DNA of 15,243 nucleotides from DASWHR01 sp036398095 (GTDB lineage Bacteria > Actinomycetota > AC-67): positions 1 to 15,243 of the forward strand of contig DASWHR010000123.1 of NCBI GenBank assembly GCA_036398095.1, written 5' to 3'. The notes under the pieces were generated by a model. That model did not search any database. It saw nothing but the letters and a program-made list of their open reading frames with translations, and was not told where the DNA came from. Of the stretch, positions 1-6,710 are shown piece by piece; the stretch's first letter is position 1; each line of letters begins with the position of its first letter. The translations under genes were made by a program, and so were the position numbers.

Positions 1-803
1 TCGGCGGCCAGCTCGACGGTCGCGCGCAGATAGTCGATCTTCTTGCCGATGTCGTAGCGAATGCCTTCGAACACGTAGCCGTACACGGCTTGGGTGTCGA
101 CAAGGCTTCGGATCGCATCGGTGAGCTGGATCTCGCCGCCATACCCCGGCTCGGTCGTGCGAAGCGCGTCGAAGATCTCGGGGGTGAGCACGTAACGACC
201 GATCACCGCCAGGTTGGACGGCGCCTCTTCCGGCGACGGCTTCTCGACGATGTCGGCGATCTTGACCAGGTTCGGCCCGACCGGCTCGGACGCAACCGCA
301 CCGTAGGACGAGATCTCGCTCCGATTCACCTCCATCAGCGCCAAGACGCTGCGGCCTTCGCGCTCGTGAACGGCGATCATCTCCTCGAGCAACGGATCCA
401 CGATGATGTCGTCGCCCAGCAAGACCGCGAACGGTTCGCCGCCGACGTGACGCTCGGCCATCGAAACCGCGTGCCCCAAACCGCGCGGCTCTTTCTGACG
501 GACGTAGTAGATGTCGGCGAGGTCCCCGATCGCGCGCATCTCGCGCACATCCTCGTCTTTGCCCTTCGCTTCCAAGAACACTTCAAGCTCGACGCTTTGG
601 TCGAAGTGATCTTCGATCGAGCGCTTCCCGCGGCCGGTGATGATCAAGATATCGTCGAGCCCGGCCCGCACGGCCTCTTCGACCACGTATTGGATCGCGG
701 GCTTGTCCACGACCGGCAGCATCTCTTTCGGCTGCGCTTTGGTTGCGGGAAGGAACCGGGTGCCGAGCCCGGCGGCGGGGATGACCGCTTTTCTGATGGG
801 CAT
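1..803 (-). CDS. galU: UTP--glucose-1-phosphate uridylyltransferase (3' end outside window)
   Basis: The protein should make UDP-glucose from UTP and glucose-1-phosphate in the cytoplasm, supplying glycan and cell-envelope synthesis. The reverse strand from 803 reads MPIRKAVIPAAGLGTRFLPA, followed by TKAQPKEMLPVVDKP. This is the nucleotide-binding loop and start of a GalU nucleotidyltransferase domain. Later family blocks include IQYVVEEAV, GLGHAVSMAE, LLGDDI, YGGEIQLTDAI and, near the edge, RYDIGKKIDYL. About 267 residues are visible; the family is usually near 300, so only about 35 are missing. No coding line breaks are seen. There is no clear Shine-Dalgarno site, but a TAGACT -10 box lies 11 nt before the ATG, suggesting a very short leader. 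The diguanylate cyclase gene lies 55 bp upstream on the same strand. Synteny with cyclo-ligase and FmdB matches mycobacteria. Confidence 0.95.
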   Translation of the reverse strand, partial: MPIRKAVIPAAGLGTRFLPATKAQPKEMLPVVDKPAIQYVVEEAVRAGLDDILIITGRGKRSIEDHFDQSVELEVFLEAKGKDEDVREMRAIGDLADIYYVRQKEPRGLGHAVSMAERHVGGEPFAVLLGDDIIVDPLLEEMIAVHEREGRSVLALMEVNRSEISSYGAVASEPVGPNLVKIADIVEKPSPEEAPSNLAVIGRYVLTPEIFDALRTTEPGYGGEIQLTDAIRSLVDTQAVYGYVFEGIRYDIGKKIDYLRATVELAA

Positions 804-814
804 CTTGGCGGCGG

Positions 815-843
815 AGTCTAGAAGCCTCAGGCCGGAGCGGCAA
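815..843 (-). promoter_or_regulatory. Candidate galU promoter
   Basis: On the minus strand TTGCCG (843-838), a 17-nt spacer and TAGACT (820-815) form a plausible sigma-70-type promoter. It sits between the end of the cyclase gene and the galU ATG at 803. The expected start point leaves a leader of only about 4-5 nt. The -35 matches consensus at 4 of 6 bases. Inferred from sequence only. Confidence 0.45.
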
Positions 844-858
844 GCGACGGGAGCGGCC

Positions 859-2178
859 TCACACGTCGGGGAACGGATCCGCGGCCATGATGTCGATCTC
901 GCGCAGGGCCGGCTCGGGCTCCTCCGGCTCGTCGGGCATGAGCGAATCGCCACCCGACGGCGACGAGTCCAACTCGTCGGCCATCACGATACGGTTGCGA
1001 CCGCGCGACTTCGCTTCGTACATCGCGAAGTCCGACGTGCGCAGCAGCGTCTGCGGCGTTGTTCCGTGCTGCGGGAACGTCGCGCATCCGATCGAGACCG
1101 TCACCCACGCCTGATCCTCGCCCTCGCTGCCGAACGGCTCCGACGCCACCGATTCAAGGATCTTGCGGCACACCTTCTTCGCTCCGTCGGCCCCCGTCTC
1201 GGGAAGGATCAGCACGAACTCCTCGCCGCCGAGCCGCGCGAGCGTGTCCACCTGGCCGCGCACCGCGCGCACGACTCGCTGCGACAGCTCGATCAGGACG
1301 GCGTCACCGCGCTGATGCCCGTACCGGTCGTTGACCGCCTTGAAGAAGTCGACGTCGAGCAGCACAACCGACAGCGGCCGGCGGAACCGAATCGAGCGCT
1401 CGACCTCTTGCGCGAGGCGCATCTGCAGGTAGCGGCGATTCCACAATCCGGTCAGCCCGTCGGTGATCGACAGCCGCTGCGCTTCCTGGTGCAGCAGCAC
1501 GTTCTCGATCCCGACCGCCGCCTGTCGCGCGAGCGACATCAGCGTGTCCAGATCGGATTGCGTGAACTTTTGTCCGTGCTCGCGTCCGTAGAGGGCGAGC
1601 ACGCCGATCAGATGCGTCGCCGACTCCAAGGGCACTGCGATCATCGTCGTCGCCTCCGGTTCGGCGTCCGACGGCGCCGGCGGCGTCACGTCCGACGGGA
1701 TCAGGAGCGGCGCGCGCGTCTGCGCGACGCGTCCGGCGATTCCCTCGCCGACGCGAATGCGACGGCCGGCGAAGCCGCGGTCCAGTTGATGTGCGCACTT
1801 GACCGTCATCTCGGTGCGCGTGTTCGTCAGCAGATAGGCCGCGCCCGACGACGCCTTCATCGCGCGCGTCGCGGTCTCGAGCACGACCTGCAGCAGACTC
1901 GTGAGATCGTGCGTGGAACGAAGCGTCTCGCCGAGCGTGCCCAGGCTGTCGCGCAGCTCGTCGCGCGATGATTGAAGCTCTTCAAGGGAGTGTTCCAGCC
2001 GGCGGCGAACCGATTCGAAACGAACCAGCACCCCGGCTCCGACGAGCGCGACGATGCCGCCCGCGGCCAGCCCGAGTCGCGCGGCCGGTCCGGCCGTGGC
2101 CACTCCGGTGGCGATGAGCAGCGAAACGCCGGTCCCTATCAGGACCGCAAACGCGGCCCTGGCTCGGATCGACAACAT
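859..2178 (-). CDS. Membrane-anchored GAF-GGDEF diguanylate cyclase
   Basis: Predicted to make cyclic di-GMP from two GTP at the inner face of the membrane. The 439-aa protein has two hydrophobic spans (about residues 9-28 and 33-52), a charged coiled-coil-like linker (54-106), a GAF domain (about 90-230) and a GGDEF domain (about 236-400). The active-site motif is GGEEF at 317-321, with the usual DVDFFKAVND block before it. The RxxD inhibitory site is not canonical: D311 is present, but Gly308 is where Arg should be, and the nearest Arg is one residue off. The C-terminal 35 residues are acidic and proline-rich. The ATG at 2178 is preferred over an upstream in-frame ATG at 2313 because a GGAGG lies just before it and the hydrophobic spans then start at once. 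The GAF ligand is unknown. Confidence 0.9.
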   Translation of the reverse strand: MLSIRARAAFAVLIGTGVSLLIATGVATAGPAARLGLAAGGIVALVGAGVLVRFESVRRRLEHSLEELQSSRDELRDSLGTLGETLRSTHDLTSLLQVVLETATRAMKASSGAAYLLTNTRTEMTVKCAHQLDRGFAGRRIRVGEGIAGRVAQTRAPLLIPSDVTPPAPSDAEPEATTMIAVPLESATHLIGVLALYGREHGQKFTQSDLDTLMSLARQAAVGIENVLLHQEAQRLSITDGLTGLWNRRYLQMRLAQEVERSIRFRRPLSVVLLDVDFFKAVNDRYGHQRGDAVLIELSQRVVRAVRGQVDTLARLGGEEFVLILPETGADGAKKVCRKILESVASEPFGSEGEDQAWVTVSIGCATFPQHGTTPQTLLRTSDFAMYEAKSRGRNRIVMADELDSSPSGGDSLMPDEPEEPEPALREIDIMAADPFPDV

Positions 2179-2195
2179 GTCCTCCGTTCCCCGAA

Positions 2196-2228
2196 ACCCG
2201 CCGCGACCCCCGCGGCACATCGGCGGGT
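2196..2228 (-). other. Hairpin in the leader of the diguanylate cyclase mRNA
   Basis: A perfect 8-bp inverted repeat, ACCCGCCG (2196-2203) and CGGCGGGT (2221-2228), encloses a 17-nt loop. An alternative inner pairing, CCGCG with CGCGG (2201-2205 and 2211-2215), competes with it. It ends about 11 nt upstream of the GGAGG (2181-2185) that serves the cyclase ATG. It could affect translation or be a protein-binding site; that role is inferred. It is not followed by a U-run, so it is not a standard terminator. Confidence 0.4.
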
Positions 2229-2258
2229 CTGATTCACTCTCGGCAAAAGCCGCGACAA

Positions 2259-2286
2259 TCTTTATCTCATACGCTTTCCGTGCCAA
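2259..2286 (-). promoter_or_regulatory. Candidate promoter of the diguanylate cyclase gene
   Basis: On the minus strand TTGGCA (2286-2281, 5 of 6 to consensus) is followed by a 16-nt spacer and TAAAGA (2264-2259). The start point would fall near 2252, giving a leader of roughly 74 nt that contains the 2196-2228 hairpin and the GGAGG. The area is visibly richer in A+T than its surroundings. It overlaps the proposed -10 of the divergent cyclo-ligase gene, so the two promoters may compete. Confidence 0.45.
2270..2275 (+). promoter_or_regulatory. Candidate -10 box for the cyclo-ligase operon
   Basis: TACGCT fits TAnnnT and lies 30 nt before the ATG at 2306. The resulting leader of about 24 nt would hold the Shine-Dalgarno sequence GAGGAAG (2293-2299). 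No convincing -35 is seen at the right distance, so this call is tentative. Confidence 0.3.
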
Positions 2287-2305
2287 CCAGTTGAGGAAGC
2301 CCGCA

Positions 2306-2869
2306 ATGGACATTCGGGATCAAAAACGTATTGTGCGACGAACCACCCTGGCGAAGCGAGCCCGGCTGTCGCCGGCGGAGCGCGAGGCGGGCGGGCGGGC
2401 CGTTGCCGAGACGATCCTCTCCCTGCCCGAGATCGCGGCCGCATCGGCGGTGATGGCCTTCGCCTCGTTCGGCACCGAGATACCCACCGATCCGGTCGTC
2501 GAAGCCCTCCTGCACGCCGGCCGGCGCGTGATGATGCCTGCCGTGGATGGCGATCGGCTGCGCGCCGCACCGATCGCCCGGCTCGAGGATCTCGCGCCCG
2601 GATACCGCGGGATTCGCGAGCCGCCGGCTCCGGCGTTCGTCGATCCCGGCCCGCAGGCCGTGTTCCTGATTCCCGGCGTCGCCTTCGACGAGCGGGGAGG
2701 ACGCCTCGGCTACGGCGGCGGATTCTACGACTCGTTCCTGCGACAGAACCCCGGTCTTCGCATCGGCGTCTGTTTCGAGTGCCAGATCGTCGCCGCCGTC
2801 CCCGCCGAAGCCCACGACCTGCCGGTCGCCCTCGTCGTCACGGACGCGCGCGTGATCAGAGCCGGGTGA
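2306..2869 (+). CDS. 5-formyltetrahydrofolate cyclo-ligase (MTHFS)
   Basis: Converts 5-formyltetrahydrofolate to 5,10-methenyltetrahydrofolate with ATP, returning a storage or dead-end folate to the one-carbon pool; a cytoplasmic enzyme. The 187-aa product has the family layout: an Arg/Lys-rich N-terminus (QKRIVRRTTLAKRARLS) that binds phosphate, FASFGTEIPT around residues 52-61, and the hallmark block IPGVAFDERGGRLGYGGGFYD at about 122-142, then DLPVALVVTD near the end. The ATG at 2306 is chosen because GAGGAAG lies at good spacing before it and family homology starts there; the open frame extends further upstream without similarity. It heads a run of four same-strand genes. The MTHFS-FmdB pairing, divergent from galU, is a known actinobacterial arrangement. 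Confidence 0.95.
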   Translation: MDIRDQKRIVRRTTLAKRARLSPAEREAGGRAVAETILSLPEIAAASAVMAFASFGTEIPTDPVVEALLHAGRRVMMPAVDGDRLRAAPIARLEDLAPGYRGIREPPAPAFVDPGPQAVFLIPGVAFDERGGRLGYGGGFYDSFLRQNPGLRIGVCFECQIVAAVPAEAHDLPVALVVTDARVIRAG

Positions 2870-2889
2870 GCGCCGCGCCGCCCGCTCGA

Positions 2890-2895
2890 TACAAT
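2890..2895 (+). promoter_or_regulatory. TACAAT -10 box before the FmdB-like gene
   Basis: TACAAT is close to the TATAAT consensus and lies 10 nt before the ATG at 2906, in the 36-bp gap after the cyclo-ligase gene. A start 7 nt downstream would give a leader of only about 3 nt. No good -35 is visible. It suggests that the gene has its own near-leaderless transcript in addition to read-through from the cyclo-ligase gene. Confidence 0.4.
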
Positions 2896-2905
2896 CCCGC
2901 CTGCG

Positions 2906-3313
2906 ATGCCGACCTACGAATATGCCTGCCGCTCGTGCAAGCGGCACACCGAAGCCGTCCAACGCTTCACCGACCCGCCGCTGACGGAATGTCCCCATTG
3001 CGGCGGCGAGCTCAAGCGCGTGTTCCATCCGGTCGGGATCGTTCTGAAGGGGTCGGGCTTCTATTCGACCGACAATCGCTCGGCGAAGCGAACACTGGCC
3101 GGAGTCAAGGACGCCGGCGAGGGCGCGCCCGCGGGCGAATCCAAGCCCGGATCCGACTCGGGATCCGACTCGGGATCCGACTCGGGATCCGCTGCGGCGG
3201 CCGGATCCGGCGAATCCAAAGGCAACGCGACCACTCCCGACACCGGCTCCTCATCCCGCGCAGAATCGAAGCCCGCGAAGAAAGACACCAAGAAGCCGGA
3301 GTCGAAGAAGTGA
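2906..3313 (+). CDS. FmdB-family zinc-ribbon protein with Ser-rich tail (Ruc-like)
   Basis: The 135-aa protein starts MPTYEYACRSC and has a zinc ribbon formed by C8/C11 and C29/C32. A conserved stretch, GIVLKGSGFYSTDNR, follows at about 44-58. The rest (about 60-135) is predicted to be disordered: rich in Ser, Gly, Asp and Lys, including an exact GSDS tandem repeat (82-95) and a basic KPAKKDTKKPESKK-type end. In M. tuberculosis the equivalent gene beside MTHFS, Rv0991c, is a serine-rich zinc protein reported as a redox-regulated chaperone (Ruc). Shared context, the cysteine pattern and the disordered tail support orthology; chaperone activity here is inference. The stop overlaps the next gene's GTG start (GTGA, 3310-3313), so the two are probably translationally coupled. 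Confidence 0.88.
   Translation: MPTYEYACRSCKRHTEAVQRFTDPPLTECPHCGGELKRVFHPVGIVLKGSGFYSTDNRSAKRTLAGVKDAGEGAPAGESKPGSDSGSDSGSDSGSAAAAGSGESKGNATTPDTGSSSRAESKPAKKDTKKPESKK
3149..3196 (+). repeat. 12-bp in-frame tandem repeat encoding GSDS
   Basis: Three exact copies of GGATCCGACTCG (3149-3160, 3161-3172, 3173-3184) are followed by a half-conserved fourth copy (3185-3196) that keeps GGATCC. Being a multiple of three, copy-number change would lengthen or shorten the disordered tail of the FmdB-like protein without a frameshift. A further GGATCC occurs at 3203-3208. Confidence 0.9.
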
Positions 3314-4122
3314 GAGTCGATGAAGTGACGGGGCGGGCGGAGATCGGGATCGTCGGCGGCTCGGGCGTGTATTCGCTGCTCGACTCGGTCGAAGAGGTCG
3401 CGATCGAAACGCCCTACGGCGCGCCCAGCGCGCCGCTCGCCCTGGGCGAGATCGCCGGCCGCCGCGTCGCCTTCCTGCCGCGCCACGGCCGCCGCCACGA
3501 GTTCCCTCCGCACCGGATCAACTACCGCGCCAACATCTGGGCGCTCAAAGAGCTGGGAGTGAGCCGCATCGTCGCGCCGGTCGCGGCGGGATCGCTCCAG
3601 CCGAACGTGCGCCGCGGCGACTTCGTCATCTGCGATCAGCTCGTCGACCGGACATCCGGGCGCGCCGCGACGTTCTACGACGGGCCCGCCACCACGCATG
3701 TCGGCTTCGCCGACCCGTTCTGTCCCCAGCTTCGGGGGATCGCGGTCAAAGCCGCGCGCGATGCCGGCATCGACGTGCACGAAACCGGCACGATCGTGGT
3801 GATCGAAGGTCCCCGCTTTTCCACCCGAGCGGAATCGCGCTGGTATGCCGGCGCCGGCTGGGAGGTCATCAACATGACGCAGTATCCCGAATCGGTCCTC
3901 GCGCGCGAACAACAAATCTGCTACGTCAACATCTCGCTGATCACCGACTACGACGTCGGAGTGGAAGGGGTCCCGGCCGTGAACGTCGAGGACGTGATCA
4001 AGGTTTTCGCCGATAACAACGAGCGGCTGCGGCGCCTGCTGTTCGACATCGTCCCGGCCGTTCCCGAAGACCGCTCCTGCCCGTGCGCGACGGCGCTGCG
4101 CGGCGCGGTCGTGGGACACTGA
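3310..4122 (+). CDS. mtnP: S-methyl-5'-thioadenosine phosphorylase
   Basis: Phosphorolyses methylthioadenosine, the by-product of polyamine and similar synthesis, to adenine and methylthioribose-1-phosphate for methionine salvage. The 270-aa product is a trimeric-type purine nucleoside phosphorylase: GIVGGSG (13-19), the phosphate/ribose-binding PRHGRRHEFPPHRINYRAN (57-75), VIEGPRFSTRAES, NMTQYPE around 188-194 and ITDYD (211-215). The DYD aspartates in place of the Asn of 6-oxopurine phosphorylases fit 6-aminopurine specificity. The C-terminus carries a CPC motif (258-260). The start is taken as GTG at 3310, overlapping the fmdB stop, because GGAG (3298-3301) lies 8 nt upstream; a GTG at 3325 is a fallback. 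Four nucleotides separate it from uppP, which indicates an operon. Confidence 0.92.
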   Translation: MRVDEVTGRAEIGIVGGSGVYSLLDSVEEVAIETPYGAPSAPLALGEIAGRRVAFLPRHGRRHEFPPHRINYRANIWALKELGVSRIVAPVAAGSLQPNVRRGDFVICDQLVDRTSGRAATFYDGPATTHVGFADPFCPQLRGIAVKAARDAGIDVHETGTIVVIEGPRFSTRAESRWYAGAGWEVINMTQYPESVLAREQQICYVNISLITDYDVGVEGVPAVNVEDVIKVFADNNERLRRLLFDIVPAVPEDRSCPCATALRGAVVGH

Positions 4123-4126
4123 CGCG

Positions 4127-4999
4127 ATGCCCATCCTCCACGCGCTGATTCTGGGCCTGCTGCAAGGCGCGACCGAGTTCCTGCCGGTGTCCTCCAGCGG
4201 CCATCTCGTCCTGTTCCCGTTCGTGATGGGATGGGAGGAGCCGACCGTCGCCTTCGACGTCGCCGTGCACATCGGCACGCTGATCAGCGTGCTGATCGTG
4301 TTCTGGGATCGCGTTCGGCCTCTGGCGCTCGCGCTGTTTCATCGGGACGAGCGAAACCGTCATCTGCTGACGCTGCTGTTCGTCGGATCGGTGCCGGCCG
4401 GCATCGCCGGGCTGGCGCTGGCGAGCCTGTTCGAAAGCGCGTTCGGCCGGCCGATGTTCGCGGCCGTGCTGCTCGGCGTGACCGGCTATCTGCTGGTCCT
4501 GGGAGACCGGTTCGCCAAGGAGCACGAAGAGCGTGTCGTCGAGGAAATGGCCGCCGCGCGCGTCGCTGCGGCGCGGATGGAACCGCTCCCGAATGCCAAA
4601 CCGCTTCGCACCGAGGACACCATGGATGCGCTCGACGCGCTCGTCGTCGGCGTCGCGCAAGCCGCGGCCATCCTTCCCGGCATCTCCCGTTCCGGCGCGA
4701 CCGTCGTCGCCGGCCTGCGCATGGGGATCACCCGCGAGGCCGCCGTGCGTTATTCGTTCCTGCTGTCGATTCCGGCGATTCTGGGCGCGCTGATCGTGCA
4801 ACTGCCCGACCTGGCGAGCCAAGGCGCAAGCGGCGACCTTCCGGCGATCCTGGTCGGCGTGGCGGCATCGGCGGTCAGCGGCGTCATCGCAATCCGCTGG
4901 TTCATCCGCCTGATGGTCCGCCGCGGCCTGCGGCCGTTCGCGGTCTACTGCTTCTTCGCCATGGCCGCAGCGCTTCTCACCGGCCTCGCCCGCGGCTGA
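4127..4999 (+). CDS. uppP: Undecaprenyl-diphosphatase (BacA/UppP family)
   Basis: An integral membrane phosphatase that converts undecaprenyl diphosphate to the monophosphate, recycling the lipid carrier for peptidoglycan and other surface polymers; overproduction is known to give bacitracin resistance. The 290-aa protein shows the family's catalytic signatures: QGATEFLPVSSSGHLVL at 13-29 (with Q13, E17, S24, H26) and PGISRSGATVVAG at 184-196 (R188). Seven to eight hydrophobic segments are evident. It is slightly longer than the E. coli protein (273 aa) because of a charged loop at about 129-165 (KEHEERVVEEMAAARV and onward). The ATG lies 4 nt after the mtnP stop with no clear ribosome-binding site, so expression probably depends on coupling. 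Confidence 0.96.
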   Translation: MPILHALILGLLQGATEFLPVSSSGHLVLFPFVMGWEEPTVAFDVAVHIGTLISVLIVFWDRVRPLALALFHRDERNRHLLTLLFVGSVPAGIAGLALASLFESAFGRPMFAAVLLGVTGYLLVLGDRFAKEHEERVVEEMAAARVAAARMEPLPNAKPLRTEDTMDALDALVVGVAQAAAILPGISRSGATVVAGLRMGITREAAVRYSFLLSIPAILGALIVQLPDLASQGASGDLPAILVGVAASAVSGVIAIRWFIRLMVRRGLRPFAVYCFFAMAAALLTGLARG

Positions 5000-5006
5000 C
5001 GGTCGG

Positions 5007-6083
5007 CTAGCTCTCCTCGCTGCCGAGCCGGACCATGTCTTCGATCTCGCGGCGGCGCAGGTCCATCTCTTCGGCGATCTCTTCGTCGGCGCGCGAGAGT
5101 TCTTCGGCGTCGAAGTCCTTGAACTCGATCACACCCAACTCTTCGAACGCTTTGGTCACCCGCGGGCCGAGCAGGCCGATGTCGCGCACGATCGGCACGA
5201 TCCTGCTGAACAGCATCTTGCGGAACGCGAGCATCATCTCGGAGTTGCGCGTGTACTCGAGCACTTCGTCCAAGTCGAAGTCCAGGTGCCGCCAGACCTC
5301 CTCGGCGAGGAACCGTCCATACATCAGGAACGAGGCTTCGACGATGAAGTCCTCGCGCTCGGCGCGCTCGGCGTCGGTGAGCTGCGGGTAGTAGTCGCGC
5401 AGCGCGAGCCGTCCGAAGGCGACGTGGCGGGCCTCGTCCTGCATCACATAGGTGTTGATCGCCTTGGCGAGCGGCTCGGTCGAGTAGTCGCGGATCATGC
5501 CGAATGCGGCCAGTGCGAGCCCCTCGATCATGATCTGCATGCCCAGATACGTGAAGTCCCAGCGGCTGTCCTGCAGCACCTGATCCAGAAGAACCTTCAG
5601 GTACTTGTTGATCGGATAGGCCATCTCGATCTTCTCGCGCAGGTACCGCGCGTAGGTCTCGACGTGTCGCGCTTCGTCCATCACCTGCGTCGCCGCATAG
5701 AACTTCGAGTCGATGTCGGGCACCGCCTGCACAATCTTGGCGGTGCAGATCAGCGCGCCTTGCTCGCCGTGCAAGAACTGGCTGTTGAGCCACGAGCCGA
5801 CGTGATGGCGAACCTCCGCCCTGTTCTTTTCGGACAGCTTTTCCCACGTGGGCGAGCCGAAGATCGGAATGTAGTAGTCGGGTCCGTTCTCGGGCGAGCC
5901 CGGATCCACCTGGATCGACCAGTCGAGTCGCTTCTCGGAATCCCACTGCTTCGACTTTCCCTTGCCGTAGAGCGTCACCAGTTGCGCGCGCTGATCGTCG
6001 TACTCCCAGTTGAAGCGCGTGTCGAACGTTCCGGGAATGGCCCACAGCGGATCGTTGACGGGAAGTTCGTAGTAGGTGGTCAT
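5007..6083 (-). CDS. Ferritin-like di-iron carboxylate protein (probable oxygenase)
   Basis: The 358-aa product is a helical ferritin-like protein with a complete set of six di-iron ligands: E107, E137xxH140 (DEARH), E187 and E217xxH220 (DEARH). This E / ExxH / E / ExxH order is that of ribonucleotide-reductase R2, bacterial monooxygenases and the AurF/CmlI-type N-oxygenases, so an O2-activating oxidase or oxygenase is likely. Substrate and subfamily cannot be told from the sequence alone. Residues 1-95 form an N-terminal extension rich in aromatic residues; the last 35 residues are highly charged. There is no signal peptide. The start is firm: AAGGAGG (6095-6089) lies 5 nt before the ATG, which overlaps the stop of the tetR gene (ATGA). 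That coupling suggests the TetR protein controls this enzyme and perhaps senses its substrate or product. Confidence 0.85.
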   Translation of the reverse strand: MTTYYELPVNDPLWAIPGTFDTRFNWEYDDQRAQLVTLYGKGKSKQWDSEKRLDWSIQVDPGSPENGPDYYIPIFGSPTWEKLSEKNRAEVRHHVGSWLNSQFLHGEQGALICTAKIVQAVPDIDSKFYAATQVMDEARHVETYARYLREKIEMAYPINKYLKVLLDQVLQDSRWDFTYLGMQIMIEGLALAAFGMIRDYSTEPLAKAINTYVMQDEARHVAFGRLALRDYYPQLTDAERAEREDFIVEASFLMYGRFLAEEVWRHLDFDLDEVLEYTRNSEMMLAFRKMLFSRIVPIVRDIGLLGPRVTKAFEELGVIEFKDFDAEELSRADEEIAEEMDLRRREIEDMVRLGSEES

Positions 6084-6673
6084 CCGTTCCTCCTTGCGAG
6101 CCCTTCGCAGAACAACTCGGCGAGCGTTTCGGCGACGTCGTCGACGTCGCCGGACGGCGGGGTGATGGCGTAGGACGTGAACACGCGCGCGCAGGTCTCG
6201 GCGAAGCGCGCGGCCAGTTGCGGCGGGACGTGCGGGGCGCGCTCGGTCGCGATCTGCAGCATGACGTTCTGCGACAGCTCGAGCACCGGGTTGGCCTCGG
6301 TCGTCAGATAGGGAAGAAGTTCGTGCGGCTCGGAGGCCATGACCTTGTCGAGCAGCGGATGGGCGCGCATCGCGCGAAGCGTCGCCGCGAACGCCGCGCG
6401 CATCGCCGGCTGCAGATCCGGATGCGGCTCCATCGCACGCCGCACGATCGCGATCATCGTCTGCTCCTCGCGCAGCACCAGCGCCAGGATCAGGTCGTGG
6501 CGCGAGGGGAAGTAGCGGTACAGGCTCTGGCGGGAAAGCCGGGCTTCACGCGCGACGTCGGCCATCGTCGTGCGGCCCAGCCCGAAGCGGGCTGCGCATT
6601 CGAAGGCGGCCTCCAGGATCCGCGTGCGCGTGGAATCCTCGACCGCCACGGGGTCCGACACGATCGTTTCCAT
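6080..6673 (-). CDS. TetR/AcrR-family transcriptional regulator
   Basis: The 197-aa protein has a typical TetR DNA-binding domain at about residues 15-61 (TRTRILEAAFECAARFG, then TTMADVAREARLSRQSLYRYF) and a helical ligand-binding C-terminal domain without close signature. It is the first gene of a two-gene unit: its TGA overlaps the ATG of the di-iron protein by 4 nt. The ATG at 6673 has no Shine-Dalgarno site, but it stands 7 nt after a -10 box, so the mRNA is probably leaderless. A small inverted repeat lies between the -35 and -10, which would fit auto-repression. PmbA lies 54 bp upstream on the same strand. The inducer is unknown; a small aromatic or fatty compound acted on by the di-iron enzyme is only a guess. 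Confidence 0.92.
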   Translation of the reverse strand: METIVSDPVAVEDSTRTRILEAAFECAARFGLGRTTMADVAREARLSRQSLYRYFPSRHDLILALVLREEQTMIAIVRRAMEPHPDLQPAMRAAFAATLRAMRAHPLLDKVMASEPHELLPYLTTEANPVLELSQNVMLQIATERAPHVPPQLAARFAETCARVFTSYAITPPSGDVDDVAETLAELFCEGLARRNG

Positions 6674-6680
6674 CGCGTTG

Positions 6681-6710
6681 ACAGTAAGACGGTCTATGTA
6701 ACTGTGTCAA
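6681..6710 (-). promoter_or_regulatory. Leaderless promoter with embedded TetR-type operator
   Basis: The minus strand has a perfect TTGACA -35 (6710-6705), an 18-nt spacer and TACTGT as -10 (6686-6681); 7 nt later comes the ATG at 6673. The odd palindrome AGAC-C-GTCT (6695-6687) sits within the spacer. Outer elements also mirror each other: TTGACA on both strands at the two ends (6678-6683 and 6705-6710). A repressor bound here would block RNA polymerase. The promoter is well supported; the operator assignment is inferred from position and symmetry. Confidence 0.6.

Noticed and set aside
637..1971. Plus-strand 444-codon open frame
   Set aside because: It runs antisense to the cyclase, which has clear GAF and GGEEF motifs. 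The product is Arg/His-rich and resembles no family.
2179..2252. Cyclic di-GMP riboswitch upstream of the cyclase
   Set aside because: The leader is short and lacks the conserved GEMM core; only a simple hairpin is present.
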